From Gp6-AA40 sp035711805 (lineage in GTDB: Bacteria; Acidobacteriota; Vicinamibacteria; Vicinamibacterales; UBA2999), in NCBI GenBank assembly GCA_035711805.1, contig DASTBV010000160.1:1-64000 (forward strand): a DNA stretch of 64,000 bases. Reading direction: 5' to 3'. Shown here piece after piece: positions 46,714-55,194 of the stretch. A model generated the notes under the pieces. That model ran no database searches. It worked only from the letters and a program-made list of their open reading frames with translations, and was not told where the DNA came from. Both the position numbers and the translations under genes were made by a program. Numbering within the stretch: the first letter of the stretch is position 1; each line of letters starts with the position of its first letter.

Positions 46714-46729
46714 TAGCACCCGGTTTGCA
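46714..46729 (+). promoter_or_regulatory. Possible sigma-54-like -24/-12 element
   Basis: TAGCACCCGGTTTGCA has the spacing of the TGGCACG-N4-TTGCA consensus but lacks one G of the essential GG. The ATG at 46741 would be almost at the transcription start, which weakens the case. Confidence 0.2.
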
Positions 46730-46740
46730 CGGCTCGCGAC

Positions 46741-47130
46741 ATGCCCAACAGTCGCACGGACGAACGGGAGCTCTCGCGCCGCGAGTTCTCCCTCGAGGCT
46801 CTCTCGGTTCTGTTCGCAGGAGTGGCCATTACGGTCACGGCCTGTGACGATGACGGCGGCCCGGTTGTCGTCGGACCAGGCGGCAGCGGATCTGAAAGTG
46901 GCAGTGTGTCCGCGAATCATGGCCATATCGCGACCATTTCGAGCGCCGAGCTCACCGCGGGAAACGCCATCTCGCCGGACATCCGCGGCACCGCCGACCA
47001 TCCGCACATCATCAGCCTCAGCGCGGCGGAAATCGTGCAGATTCGCGACGGTCAGCGTGTAACGACTACGTCAACGACGGACGCGTCGGCGGCCTTCGGA
47101 ACGCACTCTCACGTCGTCACGTTCAACTAG
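46741..47130 (+). CDS. Small Tat-type lipoprotein with repeated His motifs
   Basis: The N-terminus has RELSRREFSLEAL, a twin-arginine-like signal, then a hydrophobic stretch ending in ITVTAC, a lipobox with Cys at about residue 35. After a Gly/Ser-rich linker, the mature part has three spaced His pairs: NHGH, DHPH and THSH, the last just before a terminal VVTFN. The two halves each contain an ISSAELTAG or LSAAEI segment, suggesting an internal duplication. The His pairs suggest metal binding at the cell surface. I do not recognise a named family; similar small proteins are usually hypothetical. Confidence 0.7.
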   Translation: MPNSRTDERELSRREFSLEALSVLFAGVAITVTACDDDGGPVVVGPGGSGSESGSVSANHGHIATISSAELTAGNAISPDIRGTADHPHIISLSAAEIVQIRDGQRVTTTSTTDASAAFGTHSHVVTFN

Positions 47131-47145
47131 CGACGGATTCCGTGG

Positions 47146-47188
47146 CGCGAACCCTTCGGGTTCGCGAGGCGAGCCTGCAAGGCTCGCC
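47146..47188. terminator. Two adjacent perfect hairpins between convergent genes
   Basis: CGCGAACCC pairs with GGGTTCGCG (47146-47154, 47158-47166) around TTC. GGCGAGCCT pairs with AGGCTCGCC (47168-47176, 47180-47188) around GCA. Both lie between the ends of convergent genes and could act as a bidirectional terminator; the second resembles widespread intergenic palindromes. Confidence 0.55.
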
Positions 47189-47198
47189 CCACAAAACC

Positions 47199-47657
47199 TC
47201 ACCGCCGTCGCGAGGACCAGTGGATCGACCGGATGCGCCAGGCGTCGCCGTCGCGTGACAGCACGGCGAGCTGAGCGCTCGTGAACGCGACCGGCGCGCC
47301 GTCGAAGATGCCGTCGTAGTCGGTGGTCGCAATCGCCCACGCCGTGTTGTCCTCGATGGTGATCTTCCACTCCCCGCGCTTGCCGCTGACCTGCTTCTCG
47401 AAGGAGATGTCCGCAGGAAGATGGTTCTTTTCGTACTCCTCGCGCGTCTCGAGCCGTCCGCTCTCGACGAAGACCGCATCCTCCGCAATGTGCGACATCG
47501 CGCGGGCGTTGTCGGCGTTCTTCATTGCCGCGTAAAACGCCTCGAGCGTATTGCGGATCTCGGCCTGGGCTTCGGCCGTTGGCTGGCCGCACGCCGAGAA
47601 GCACAACGTTGCCAGGGTGGTTGCGATCGCGGTGGACAGCGCTCGTGTGAGTGTCAT
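47199..47657 (-). CDS. SnoaL/DUF4440-like lipoprotein
   Basis: The 152-aa protein begins with a signal ending in the lipobox LCFSAC. A SnoaL/DUF4440-like domain follows: EIRNTLEAFYAAMKNADNARAMSHIAEDAVFVESGRLETREEY at the start of the cone-shaped fold, then alternating strands (EWKITIEDNTAWAIATTDYDG) and a terminal DGDAWRIRSIHWS. Such proteins may bind small ligands or be inactive. The start ATG lies one base from an ATG of the divergent TfoX-like gene, so their 5' regions overlap if that upstream start is used. Confidence 0.82.
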   Translation of the reverse strand: MTLTRALSTAIATTLATLCFSACGQPTAEAQAEIRNTLEAFYAAMKNADNARAMSHIAEDAVFVESGRLETREEYEKNHLPADISFEKQVSGKRGEWKITIEDNTAWAIATTDYDGIFDGAPVAFTSAQLAVLSRDGDAWRIRSIHWSSRRR

Positions 47658-47721
47658 GGGGGTATCAATCTACACCGCCCTGCCCTCGAAACACGACCGC
47701 TCGCGTGGTTACACTTACCCG

Positions 47722-48090
47722 GTGAAGACGTTCGACAACGAGTGGATTTTCGAGCCCTTCGAGGAGCATCCCACCTTTTTCACCAAGCCGATGTTCGGCG
47801 GCCTGGCCGCCTATCTGTTCGGGCGGCTGATGTTGATTCTCGTCGAACCGACGAAAACCGGCCGCTGGCAGTGGCACGGCGTCCTGATTGGCACCGACCA
47901 TGAGCGCCAGCCGTCGATCGTCAAGGAGTTCCCCGCCGTCGGGCCGCACGACGTCCTGAGGAAGTGGCTGTATATCGACTCGCGGCACGACGATTTCGAA
48001 TCGACGATGGAACGCGTGGCGAGGGCCGTGGCTCGCGGCGATCCGCGGTTCGGGGTCCTTCCGGCGGTGAGGAGACCGAAACGCCGATGA
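47722..48090 (+). CDS. TfoX-N-like small protein
   Basis: From GTG 47722 the protein (122 aa) reads VKTFDNEWIFEPFEEHPTFFTKPMFGGLAAYLFGRLMLILVEP. The MFGG...GRL segment is the core of TfoX N-terminal-like domains. The C-terminal part is helical (FESTMERVARAVARGDP). Function in this branch is unknown; competence regulation by TfoX is known only in some gammaproteobacteria and should not be assumed here. An ATG at 47656 would extend the protein by 22 residues and overlap the divergent lipoprotein start, so the later start is preferred. Confidence 0.68.
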   Translation: MKTFDNEWIFEPFEEHPTFFTKPMFGGLAAYLFGRLMLILVEPTKTGRWQWHGVLIGTDHERQPSIVKEFPAVGPHDVLRKWLYIDSRHDDFESTMERVARAVARGDPRFGVLPAVRRPKRR

Positions 48091-48130
48091 AGGGCCGACG
48101 TAAACGTCGGCCTCTACCGTCGCACGGCCC

Positions 48131-48186
48131 GGCGCCACGTCGCACCGACCAGACTCCCCCTCGCATCGACCCGCATCCACCTCTGC
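48131..48186 (-). repeat. Degenerate copy of the 21-bp repeat family
   Basis: Read on the minus strand, the segment gives GTGGATGCGGGTCGATGCG and then GTCGGTGCGACGTGG, close to the tandem unit at 34718-34791. Copies are imperfect. It lies between the TfoX-like and kinase genes. Confidence 0.55.
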
Positions 48187-48195
48187 TGTGCGAGA

Positions 48196-50997
48196 ATGTC
48201 GCCCGCTCAAATCAATCATTCGGCGACGACGGTTTTACTCCCGTTTTTACGCAATAGCTCGGTAAGGGGTCTAACGCCATTGCAACCGGATATCCAGGGA
48301 CGGATCTGGCGCTTTGCGGACTGCGAGTTCGACGAGCTCTCGCGCGAGCTGCGCGTGCGCGGCAGCGTCGTGCCGATCGAGGCCAAGCCGCTCGACATCC
48401 TCATTCAACTGCTCTCTCACCCAGGCGAGGTGCTCACGAAGGAGGAGCTCCTGACCGCCGTCTGGTCCGACGTCGAGGTGGTGGACGGTTCGCTGGCGAC
48501 CGCCGTCTCCAAGCTGCGCAAGGCGCTCGGCGACGACGAGCGTCCGGTAATCGCGACGATCCCGCGCATCGGGTATCGCCTTGCCGTCCCGGTGATCTGC
48601 ACCACCGTGGGCGCGCCGCCGGTTCCCGCGCTGGAGTTCTCGCCCGGCGATCCAGTGCCGCGACGCGAACAGTGGGTGCTCGTCGAACGGCTCGAACGTT
48701 CGGGCTCGAGCGACGTGTGGATCGCCGAGCACAGCAAGACGCGCGAGCGGCGCGTGTTCAAGTTTGCCGCCGATGCGGTTCACCTCCAGGGCCTGAAGCG
48801 TGAGATCACCGTCTCGCGGCTGCTGCGCGACGCGCTCGGCGAGCGTCCGGATTTCGTGCGAACGCTCGAATGGAATCTCGAAGCGCCGCCCTTCTTTCTC
48901 GAAAGCGAATACGCCGGCCCGAACCTTGCGCAGTGGGCAGACGAGCAGCGCGGCCTCGCGAACGTTCCGCGGGCGGTTCGACTGCAGATTCTCGTCGACG
49001 TCGCCAGGGCGGTCGCCGCGGCGCACGACCTCGGCGTCCTGCACAAGGATCTGAAGCCCGGAAATATCCTGATGGCCCCGACGCGCCCCGCCACTGTCAA
49101 GGTCGCGGATTTCGGTAGTGCCGCCCTGTCCGATCCGTCGCGGCTGCAGGCGCTCGGCATCACCAACCTCGGGTTCACGACGTCCGCGGACAAGGACCGG
49201 TCGCTGACCGGCACGTTGTTGTACATGGCTCCGGAGGTGCTGGCCGGCCAGTCGCCGGGTGCCTCCGCCGACGTCTACGCGCTCGGCGTGTTGCTCTACC
49301 AGATGCTCGTTGGCGACTTCCGCACGCCGCTCGCGGCGGGATGGGAGGCCGGCATCGACGATCCGATCCTGTGCCGCGACATCGCCGACGCGGCCAACGG
49401 GGATCCCGCGAAGCGATTGCGCAGCGCGGCGGCGTTCGCGGAGCGTCTGTCGACAGTTGACGCCCGCCGCACGGAGTACGACACGCTCGAAGCGGCGCGC
49501 CGGCGCGCGGAACAGGCGGAGCGGTCGCTTGCCGTCTCGCGTGCCCGCCGGCCGTGGATGGCTGCGGCCGTCGTGGCGCTGGCCGTCGGACTCACGGTAA
49601 GCCTCGCCCTGTATCAGCGTGCCGCGCGTGAACGCGACGAGGCCCGCCGCCAGACGCAGATTGCCGGCGCGATCAGCCAGTTCCTCGGCGACGACCTGAT
49701 CGGCCGGAGCAATCCGTTTCAAAGCGGCGCCGCCGCGGAGTCGATCACCGACGCCGTCAAGCAGGCCTCGCCGTCGATCGATCGAAAGTTCAACGACGAG
49801 CCGCTCGTCGCAGCGCGTCTGCATCACACCATCGCGCGGGCGCTCGACAACCGCACGGAGTACGCCGCGGCGCGCGACGAATACGATCGCGCCGCCGCCC
49901 TGTATCGCGTCGCGGAAGGCGAGCCGTCGCCCGGCGCCGTCGTCGTGCAGCTGCAGCGCGTGACGCTCGAGGCGCGCAGCTACGAGAAGGGTTCGCTCGA
50001 GCTCGCCAGGTCGATTCTCGCCGCCCAGGAGCAGATCATCGCGAAGCTGCCCGCAGCCGACGCCGAGCGCGACGTCTGGCTGGCGTCCGCGCGGGGAATG
50101 GTGGCGCTCATCGACAATCGCGCCAAGGCTGCCGCCGAGGAGTTCGAGCGCGCGCTGACGCAGGTCCGCTCGCTGCCGGCCTTCGACGAGATGAGCCGCC
50201 TGACGTTCCAGCAGCGGCTCGCATTCGCCTACATCCGGCTCGGCGACGGCGCGCGTGCCGAGGCGATGTTCAAGGAGCTCATCGACGGCTTCACGCGGGT
50301 TGCCGGCGCCGAAAGCCCGAACGTGCTGCGCGTGCGTCTGAACCTGGCACAGGCGTACATGATTCAGGCCAAGCACGCCGAGGCCATCGACGAGACGACG
50401 GCGATCTACCCGGAATTCCAGAAGCGCCTCGGCCCCGATCACGAGCTGACGATGCAGGTGCTGACGACGCGGGCGCAGTCCGAGGCGAGCCTCGGGCGGT
50501 GGGACGATGCGGTGCGTGACGACCTGGCGATCTACGACCTCGCGGTGAAGAAGCAGGGCCCGCAGTCGTTCTTCGCCGTGGCGACGCTCTCCGACGCTTC
50601 GCTGGCAATGTGCCGCGCCGGGCGGACCGAGGAAGGCGTGACGCGCGCCCGTCTGGCGTACACCGTGTCGGCCCAGGCCTTCGGGCCGCGCGCCGGGTTG
50701 ACCGGCGGCACGGCATCGACGCTTGCGGCCTGTCTGATCGACAAAGGCGAGCTCGACGAGTCGTCTCGGTTACTGAAAGACATCGATATCCCGGCGGTGG
50801 CGCAACTCGCGGGCGACCCCGACTGGGGCGCCGGCGTCACGCTGCTCGAAGCGAAGATCGCGTATCGGCGCGGCGATTATGCCGCGGCCCGGAAGCACGT
50901 CGAGACGGTGAAGCCGGTCTTCACCCGCGCCAACGCCGAGAAGTACCAGCGGGCGCAGCTCGACACGCTCGAACGCGAGCTGGCTGCGACGCACTGA
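48196..50997 (+). CDS. Winged-helix / Ser-Thr kinase / TPR regulator
   Basis: The N-terminus (about residues 35-130) is an OmpR-type winged helix: FADCEFDELSRELRV, PLDILIQLLSHPGEVLTKEELLTAVW, and IPRIGYRLAVPV. A kinase domain follows (about 150-420) with HKDLKPGN in place of HRD, VKVADFGSAA, and LLYMAPEVLAG. One membrane segment (AAAVVALAVGLTVSLALY) leads to a long extracytoplasmic TPR region. The Gly-rich loop is weak (RSGSSDVWIAE). The product can bind DNA, phosphorylate and sense through TPRs, a fusion typical of Acidobacteriota. A TTG at 48280 with GGTAAGGGG upstream would give a start closer to the domain and may be the real one. Confidence 0.9.
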   Translation: MSPAQINHSATTVLLPFLRNSSVRGLTPLQPDIQGRIWRFADCEFDELSRELRVRGSVVPIEAKPLDILIQLLSHPGEVLTKEELLTAVWSDVEVVDGSLATAVSKLRKALGDDERPVIATIPRIGYRLAVPVICTTVGAPPVPALEFSPGDPVPRREQWVLVERLERSGSSDVWIAEHSKTRERRVFKFAADAVHLQGLKREITVSRLLRDALGERPDFVRTLEWNLEAPPFFLESEYAGPNLAQWADEQRGLANVPRAVRLQILVDVARAVAAAHDLGVLHKDLKPGNILMAPTRPATVKVADFGSAALSDPSRLQALGITNLGFTTSADKDRSLTGTLLYMAPEVLAGQSPGASADVYALGVLLYQMLVGDFRTPLAAGWEAGIDDPILCRDIADAANGDPAKRLRSAAAFAERLSTVDARRTEYDTLEAARRRAEQAERSLAVSRARRPWMAAAVVALAVGLTVSLALYQRAARERDEARRQTQIAGAISQFLGDDLIGRSNPFQSGAAAESITDAVKQASPSIDRKFNDEPLVAARLHHTIARALDNRTEYAAARDEYDRAAALYRVAEGEPSPGAVVVQLQRVTLEARSYEKGSLELARSILAAQEQIIAKLPAADAERDVWLASARGMVALIDNRAKAAAEEFERALTQVRSLPAFDEMSRLTFQQRLAFAYIRLGDGARAEAMFKELIDGFTRVAGAESPNVLRVRLNLAQAYMIQAKHAEAIDETTAIYPEFQKRLGPDHELTMQVLTTRAQSEASLGRWDDAVRDDLAIYDLAVKKQGPQSFFAVATLSDASLAMCRAGRTEEGVTRARLAYTVSAQAFGPRAGLTGGTASTLAACLIDKGELDESSRLLKDIDIPAVAQLAGDPDWGAGVTLLEAKIAYRRGDYAAARKHVETVKPVFTRANAEKYQRAQLDTLERELAATH

Positions 50998-51129
50998 TAG
51001 TCTCCCCAGCCGCGGCTTTGTGCCGCTTCTTGAGATTTCTTTAGAACTCCGTCAGGACATCGTCAGTCGCCGCAATGCAGCCTCGCATCTGGCGTCGTGT
51101 GCGCGGATTCCAAGCCGCGCGCGCGTGCC

Positions 51130-51162
51130 GGCCGTGCGTGTTCCGGACTCGCACGGCCCTTT
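51130..51162 (+). terminator. Terminator-like hairpin upstream of the HAF gene
   Basis: GGCCGTGCG (51130-51138) pairs with CGCACGGCC (51150-51158), followed by CTTTT. It lies 130 bp past the kinase stop and 65 bp before the HAF gene, so it may end the kinase transcript or attenuate the next one. Confidence 0.5.
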
Positions 51163-51222
51163 TCGGAAACCCCGGACGTGCCGGCCCGACAGGGGCCGCC
51201 GCATGCCCTCAGGAGACCAGAA

Positions 51223-52605
51223 ATGCGAAGACTGCTTCCAATTGCCACCAGTCGTCTGTTTGCCGTCCTCTTGGTCGGTGCCGCGCTGTCGGCGCCCGCC
51301 GCCGCACAGTCGCCAGCGAAGTACGTGTTGACCGACCTCGGTACGCTCGGCGGGATGCATTCAGCGGCCAACGACATCAACAATCTCGGTCAGGTGACCG
51401 GCACATCCGACACAGCCAGCGGCAGCCGCGCCTATCGCACTGCGCCCAACCGCGTGATCAAGCCCGCGGACAACCTCGGGACGCTGGGTGGAACGTTCAG
51501 TACGGGTGAGCGGATCAACGACGGCGGGCAGGTCGCGGGAAGTTCCTCGAACGGCACGAACACGCACGCATTCCGGTCGAGCGCCAATAACCTTGTCATC
51601 GCGCTGACCGATCTGGGGACGTTCGATGGGGCGTTCAGCAGTTTCGGCAGTGGTATCGATTCGCTCGGTCGGGTCACCGGCTCGGCGCACGTCGCCAACA
51701 CCGCCGCGTGCTTCTTCATCTTCTCGAATTCGGCCTTCCGCACGACCGCTGGCGGCACGATGGCTACCGCCGACAACCTCGGAACCCTGGTTCCCAGCAA
51801 CTGCCGATCGGCTCAGGGTTGGGCCATCAACGACCTGGGCGTTGTCGTCGGTGACAGTGCGACGCAGTTGTCAACCGGTATTCCGAACCACGCGTTCCGC
51901 GCCTCACCGGGCTCCGCGATGGTGGACATCCACCCCGCAGGCGCGTACGACAGCAGCATCGCCGTTGACGTCAACAGTGCGGGTCAGATCGTCGGTACGG
52001 TCAGCGTCGGTCCGGCATTCAATCCCACCGCGCAGCACTGCTACCGCACGACGCCGGGACAAAGCATCCAGCTGCCGGCGGACAGCCTGGGCAACCTGGG
52101 CGCAGCGTTCTGCAACGCCCGCGGCGTCAACGCGGATGGCGACGTCGTCGGGACTTCGTCTACCGGGTCGGCGCCACACGCGTTCATTTACACCGACGGG
52201 ACGATCTACGATCTCAACAACCTGATCGGAGCGACGACGGTGGTGCTCACGCAGGCGACCGGCATCAACGATTCCGGACAGATCTCTGCGCAGGGCTGGA
52301 CAAACGGATTGTTCGGCGGCGCGTTGCATTCGTTCCGGCTCGATCCGTTCGACCTGGCCACCGGCAACTTCCTCGAGTTGCTGTCCGATACGGACCTGGA
52401 GCTCACCTCGGGGCAGTCCAACAGCCTGATCGACAAGTTCATGAATGCCCTCGCGTCGATCGAGCAGGGGGCGAACAAGCAGGCGATCAACCAGCTCAGC
52501 GCGCTCGTCAACTCCGTCGAGTCGTGGTTGAAGAGCGGCAAAGTCAGCAGCGAAACCGCCAGCACGCTGATCACGGCAGCCAACGCGATCATCGCGGCGC
52601 TGTAG
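51223..52605 (+). CDS. Secreted HAF-repeat protein with a C-terminal FIMAH-like domain
   Basis: The ATG at 51223 has AGGAGA about seven bases upstream. The 460-aa protein has a signal peptide ending in APAAAQ, then about six to seven HAF-type repeats of roughly 50 aa, each with a phrase such as TDLGTLGGMHSAANDINNLG or GWAINDLGVVVGDS, and with HAF or HAFI/HSF at the repeat ends. The C-terminal 60 residues (SLIDKFMNALASIEQGANKQ onward) form a helical module similar to the FIMAH domain seen in secreted proteins. Function is unknown; the repeats likely form a propeller-like extracellular structure. Confidence 0.85.
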   Translation: MRRLLPIATSRLFAVLLVGAALSAPAAAQSPAKYVLTDLGTLGGMHSAANDINNLGQVTGTSDTASGSRAYRTAPNRVIKPADNLGTLGGTFSTGERINDGGQVAGSSSNGTNTHAFRSSANNLVIALTDLGTFDGAFSSFGSGIDSLGRVTGSAHVANTAACFFIFSNSAFRTTAGGTMATADNLGTLVPSNCRSAQGWAINDLGVVVGDSATQLSTGIPNHAFRASPGSAMVDIHPAGAYDSSIAVDVNSAGQIVGTVSVGPAFNPTAQHCYRTTPGQSIQLPADSLGNLGAAFCNARGVNADGDVVGTSSTGSAPHAFIYTDGTIYDLNNLIGATTVVLTQATGINDSGQISAQGWTNGLFGGALHSFRLDPFDLATGNFLELLSDTDLELTSGQSNSLIDKFMNALASIEQGANKQAINQLSALVNSVESWLKSGKVSSETASTLITAANAIIAAL

Positions 52606-52678
52606 GAGCGATTTCGGCGCCGTACGCTTTATCATCGGTAGGGACGCGGACTGATGTTCGCGTCCCTGCCGGCGCGTG

Positions 52679-53305
52679 ATGGCCTCGATACCGCGTTTAA
52701 TGATCGCTGGTGTTCTCGCCGCAGGAACGCTCGCCTGCGGGACCTTCGATCGGCCTCGTCCCGTCGAGGCCGGCTTCTGGCTCGAACGCCTCACCTACGA
52801 TTTGATCGGATTGGGCGGTCCGATGACGGCTCGCGAGCTGTCCCTCGTCGAGTCGGCCGCACTCGATGAGATCCGGCGCGCCTTCACCGGCGTCGCCGTG
52901 CGCTTCTCGCCTCGCCGCGACGCGCGTTACGCCGTTACCGTCGTCCAGCACGTGTATGACTTGCGCGTGCGCCGGACGAGCGAGGTGTTCGGCAACGCCC
53001 GCGCGATGCGCGGTTTTGGAGGGCGCGGCTCGGTCAATTTCTACGCCGTGGCCAGTGCCGCAGCCGCGTACGCTCCGGAGAACGCAACCCGCCAGGACGT
53101 CATCCGCGCAATCGGCCGCGGCGTCGGGCGGGTGGCGATTCACGAGTTCACGCACCTGTTCCTGCCGCGCGCGCCGATTGATGCGAGCGCCGATCCGCTC
53201 AGCTATGAATACGGGCACGCGGGCCGCCGCGAGCAGTATTACGGCGAGCTTCGCTGGGGGTTTGCGAAGCCGATGCTCCTTCGAGAGCTCGGTCCTGATC
53301 CCTGA
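52679..53305 (+). CDS. Predicted HExxH-containing lipoprotein with repeat-derived C-terminus
   Basis: The protein (208 aa from ATG 52679) has a signal ending in GTLACG, a lipobox. It carries the zinc-binding HExxH motif as VAIHEFTHLFLPRAP near residue 160. Upstream strands include AVTVVQHVYDLRVRR. A metallopeptidase fold is plausible but no family name can be given. The last three residues (Pro-Asp-Pro) and the stop codon come from the heptanucleotide array: the coding frame runs CCT GAT CCC TGA in the repeat. The array may have replaced or extended the original end. Confidence 0.72.
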   Translation: MASIPRLMIAGVLAAGTLACGTFDRPRPVEAGFWLERLTYDLIGLGGPMTARELSLVESAALDEIRRAFTGVAVRFSPRRDARYAVTVVQHVYDLRVRRTSEVFGNARAMRGFGGRGSVNFYAVASAAAAYAPENATRQDVIRAIGRGVGRVAIHEFTHLFLPRAPIDASADPLSYEYGHAGRREQYYGELRWGFAKPMLLRELGPDP

Positions 53306-53330
53306 TCCCTGATCCCTGATCCCTGATCCC
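53296..53330 (+). repeat. Heptanucleotide array, locus D
   Basis: Five TGATCCC units start within the coding end of the HExxH gene. The second unit supplies its stop codon. Three more follow before the P450 gene. Confidence 0.94.
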
Positions 53331-53354
53331 TGCCCCGAGGGTATAGTCCCCGTG

Positions 53355-54740
53355 ATGGAAGCAGGTGAACATCGTCCGCCTCGTCTTCCTCCCGGTCCCC
53401 GAGGCGTTCCCCTCCTTGGCATGCTGCCGGCGCTGCGGCGGGATCCGCTGCGCGCGTTCATGGACGCGGCCGTGCGCTTCGGCGACGTCGCTTTTTTCAA
53501 GATCGGATCGCGCCGCGGGTTCCTGATCACGAATCCGTCGGATATCCGACATGTGCTCCAGGACAACGCCCGTAATTATCAGAAGAGTCCGCTTTACCAG
53601 AAATTGCGGACGTCTCTTGGCGACGGGCTTCTGACCAGCGAGGGCGCATTCTGGTTGCGCCAGAGGCGCATCGCACAGCCTGCGTTTCATCGCTCGCGCA
53701 TTGAAGTGTTGGCCGGCGTCATGGCGGACGCTGCGGCCGAAACGGCTGCGCACTGGGAGACGCTTGCCGCTCAGCGCTCCCCCGAGGGTCATCCGGTCGA
53801 GATCGGCAACGAGATGATGCGCCTCACCAGGACGGTCGTCCTGCGGGCGCTGCTCGGCGGCGACCTTGGCCCGTACGCCGCCACGATCGACGCCGCGTGG
53901 GCGACGATCAATCAGCAGATTGCCGACAGTTTCTGGTCGTTCGGGATTGCCGACAGGTTTCCGACGCCGAAGAAGCGGCGTTTTCACGCCGCGCGCGCGG
54001 TGCTGCACGGCGCCGTCGATCATCTCATCCAGGAACGGCGGCGGAAGTCGTCCGGCAGCGCGGACCTGCTGTCGATGCTGATCGAGGCTCGCGACGAGGA
54101 AACCGGCGAGTCGATGACCGATCTGCAGATCCGCGTCGAAGTGACGACGTTCCTCCTCGCCGGGCAGGAAACGACTGCGCTGGCGCTGACGTGGCTCTGG
54201 TATCTGCTGTCGCAGCACGAACCGGCGCGGCAACGGTTGGTGGACGAGCTCGATAGCGTACTGCATGGGCGGAGGCCCGTGTTCGCGGACCTTGCGAATC
54301 TCCCCTACACGCGCATGGTGATCGACGAGACGATGCGCCTGTATCCGCCGGCGTGGGGATTCTCGCGCCAGGCGCTGGCTGACGATCGCCTAGGTGGCTA
54401 TGAACTGCCGCGCGGGTGGCTCGCGTTCATGATTCCTTACGTTCTGCACCGGCTGCCTGCGTACTGGGAAGACGCGGACCAGTTCGACCCCGAACGGTTC
54501 TCGCCTGAGCGCAGTGCCGACCGCTCGAAGTTCGTGTACATCCCGTTCGGTGCGGGACCACGGCAATGCATCGGCAATCACTTTGCGATGATCGAGATGC
54601 TCCTGGTCGTCGCGACGCTGGCGCAGCGGTTCTCGCTGCGACTCGTGCCCGGCCACCGCGTTGAACCGCACGCCATGATCACGCTTCGGCCGCGGTACGG
54701 CATGCCGATGTATATCGAACGTCGCCGGCGATCGTCGTGA
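53355..54740 (+). CDS. Cytochrome P450
   Basis: The 461-aa protein begins with the proline-rich hinge RPPRLPPGPRGVPLLG but no membrane anchor. It has the I-helix FLLAGQETTALALTWLWYLL, the K-helix ETMRLYPPAW (ExxR), and the heme loop FGAGPRQCIGNHF with the Cys ligand near residue 404. It would hydroxylate a lipid-like or other hydrophobic substrate; the class resembles CYP102-like bacterial fatty-acid or terpenoid enzymes, but the substrate is not assigned. No ferredoxin or reductase gene is adjacent, so electrons come from elsewhere. An in-frame GTG three bases earlier is also possible. Confidence 0.95.
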   Translation: MEAGEHRPPRLPPGPRGVPLLGMLPALRRDPLRAFMDAAVRFGDVAFFKIGSRRGFLITNPSDIRHVLQDNARNYQKSPLYQKLRTSLGDGLLTSEGAFWLRQRRIAQPAFHRSRIEVLAGVMADAAAETAAHWETLAAQRSPEGHPVEIGNEMMRLTRTVVLRALLGGDLGPYAATIDAAWATINQQIADSFWSFGIADRFPTPKKRRFHAARAVLHGAVDHLIQERRRKSSGSADLLSMLIEARDEETGESMTDLQIRVEVTTFLLAGQETTALALTWLWYLLSQHEPARQRLVDELDSVLHGRRPVFADLANLPYTRMVIDETMRLYPPAWGFSRQALADDRLGGYELPRGWLAFMIPYVLHRLPAYWEDADQFDPERFSPERSADRSKFVYIPFGAGPRQCIGNHFAMIEMLLVVATLAQRFSLRLVPGHRVEPHAMITLRPRYGMPMYIERRRRSS

Positions 54741-54743
54741 GCG

Positions 54744-55133
54744 TCAGATGTTGGTGTGTCTTTCGAGATCAGAGATTCGCTTTTCGTGGTCCCCGGCCAC
54801 CAGCTGCATGAACGCATCAATGCGCGCTAGCGGCTCGAGCGCTTTGGCAATTTCGTCAAGCTTGCGCCCGTGGTCCTCTAATGTGTTTCCGTGCTGAACC
54901 TGAACCTCAGCGATGCGTTTGATATCACTCTCGTTCTTCTCTCCGAGGATCCGAAGCTTGTGAACCTCGCCGCGCAGTCCCCCAACCTCCTCGCGCAGTC
55001 CCCCAACCTCGCCGCGCAGTCCCCCAACCTCGTCGCGCAGTCCCCCAACCTCGTCGCGTAACTCGGTCAGCCCTTTCTCTACCGACGTCAGCCTTCGCTC
55101 CACGCTGTCGAGACGTTCGACTACTTCCGCCAT
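54744..55133 (-). CDS. Small coiled-coil protein with exact heptad duplication
   Basis: The 129-aa protein is almost entirely coiled coil. Its middle has four consecutive copies of a seven-residue unit close to (D/G/E)EVGGLR, encoded by a 21-bp tandem repeat at roughly 54970-55055. Because 21 bp equals one heptad, gain or loss of units keeps both frame and coiled-coil register. The ends are less repetitive (VERRLTSVEKGLTELR; MQLVAGDHEKRISDLER). No signal peptide or membrane segment is present. Similar short coiled coils accompany toxins or cell-shape proteins, but no role is claimed. It is convergent with the P450 gene, with a 3-bp gap. Confidence 0.78.
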   Translation of the reverse strand: MAEVVERLDSVERRLTSVEKGLTELRDEVGGLRDEVGGLRGEVGGLREEVGGLRGEVHKLRILGEKNESDIKRIAEVQVQHGNTLEDHGRKLDEIAKALEPLARIDAFMQLVAGDHEKRISDLERHTNI

Positions 55134-55194
55134 CCGCAGTCCTCCGACTCCGCATCGTGCGAGCAGCGTACCGCGCGGCTTTCCTCGATGATCG

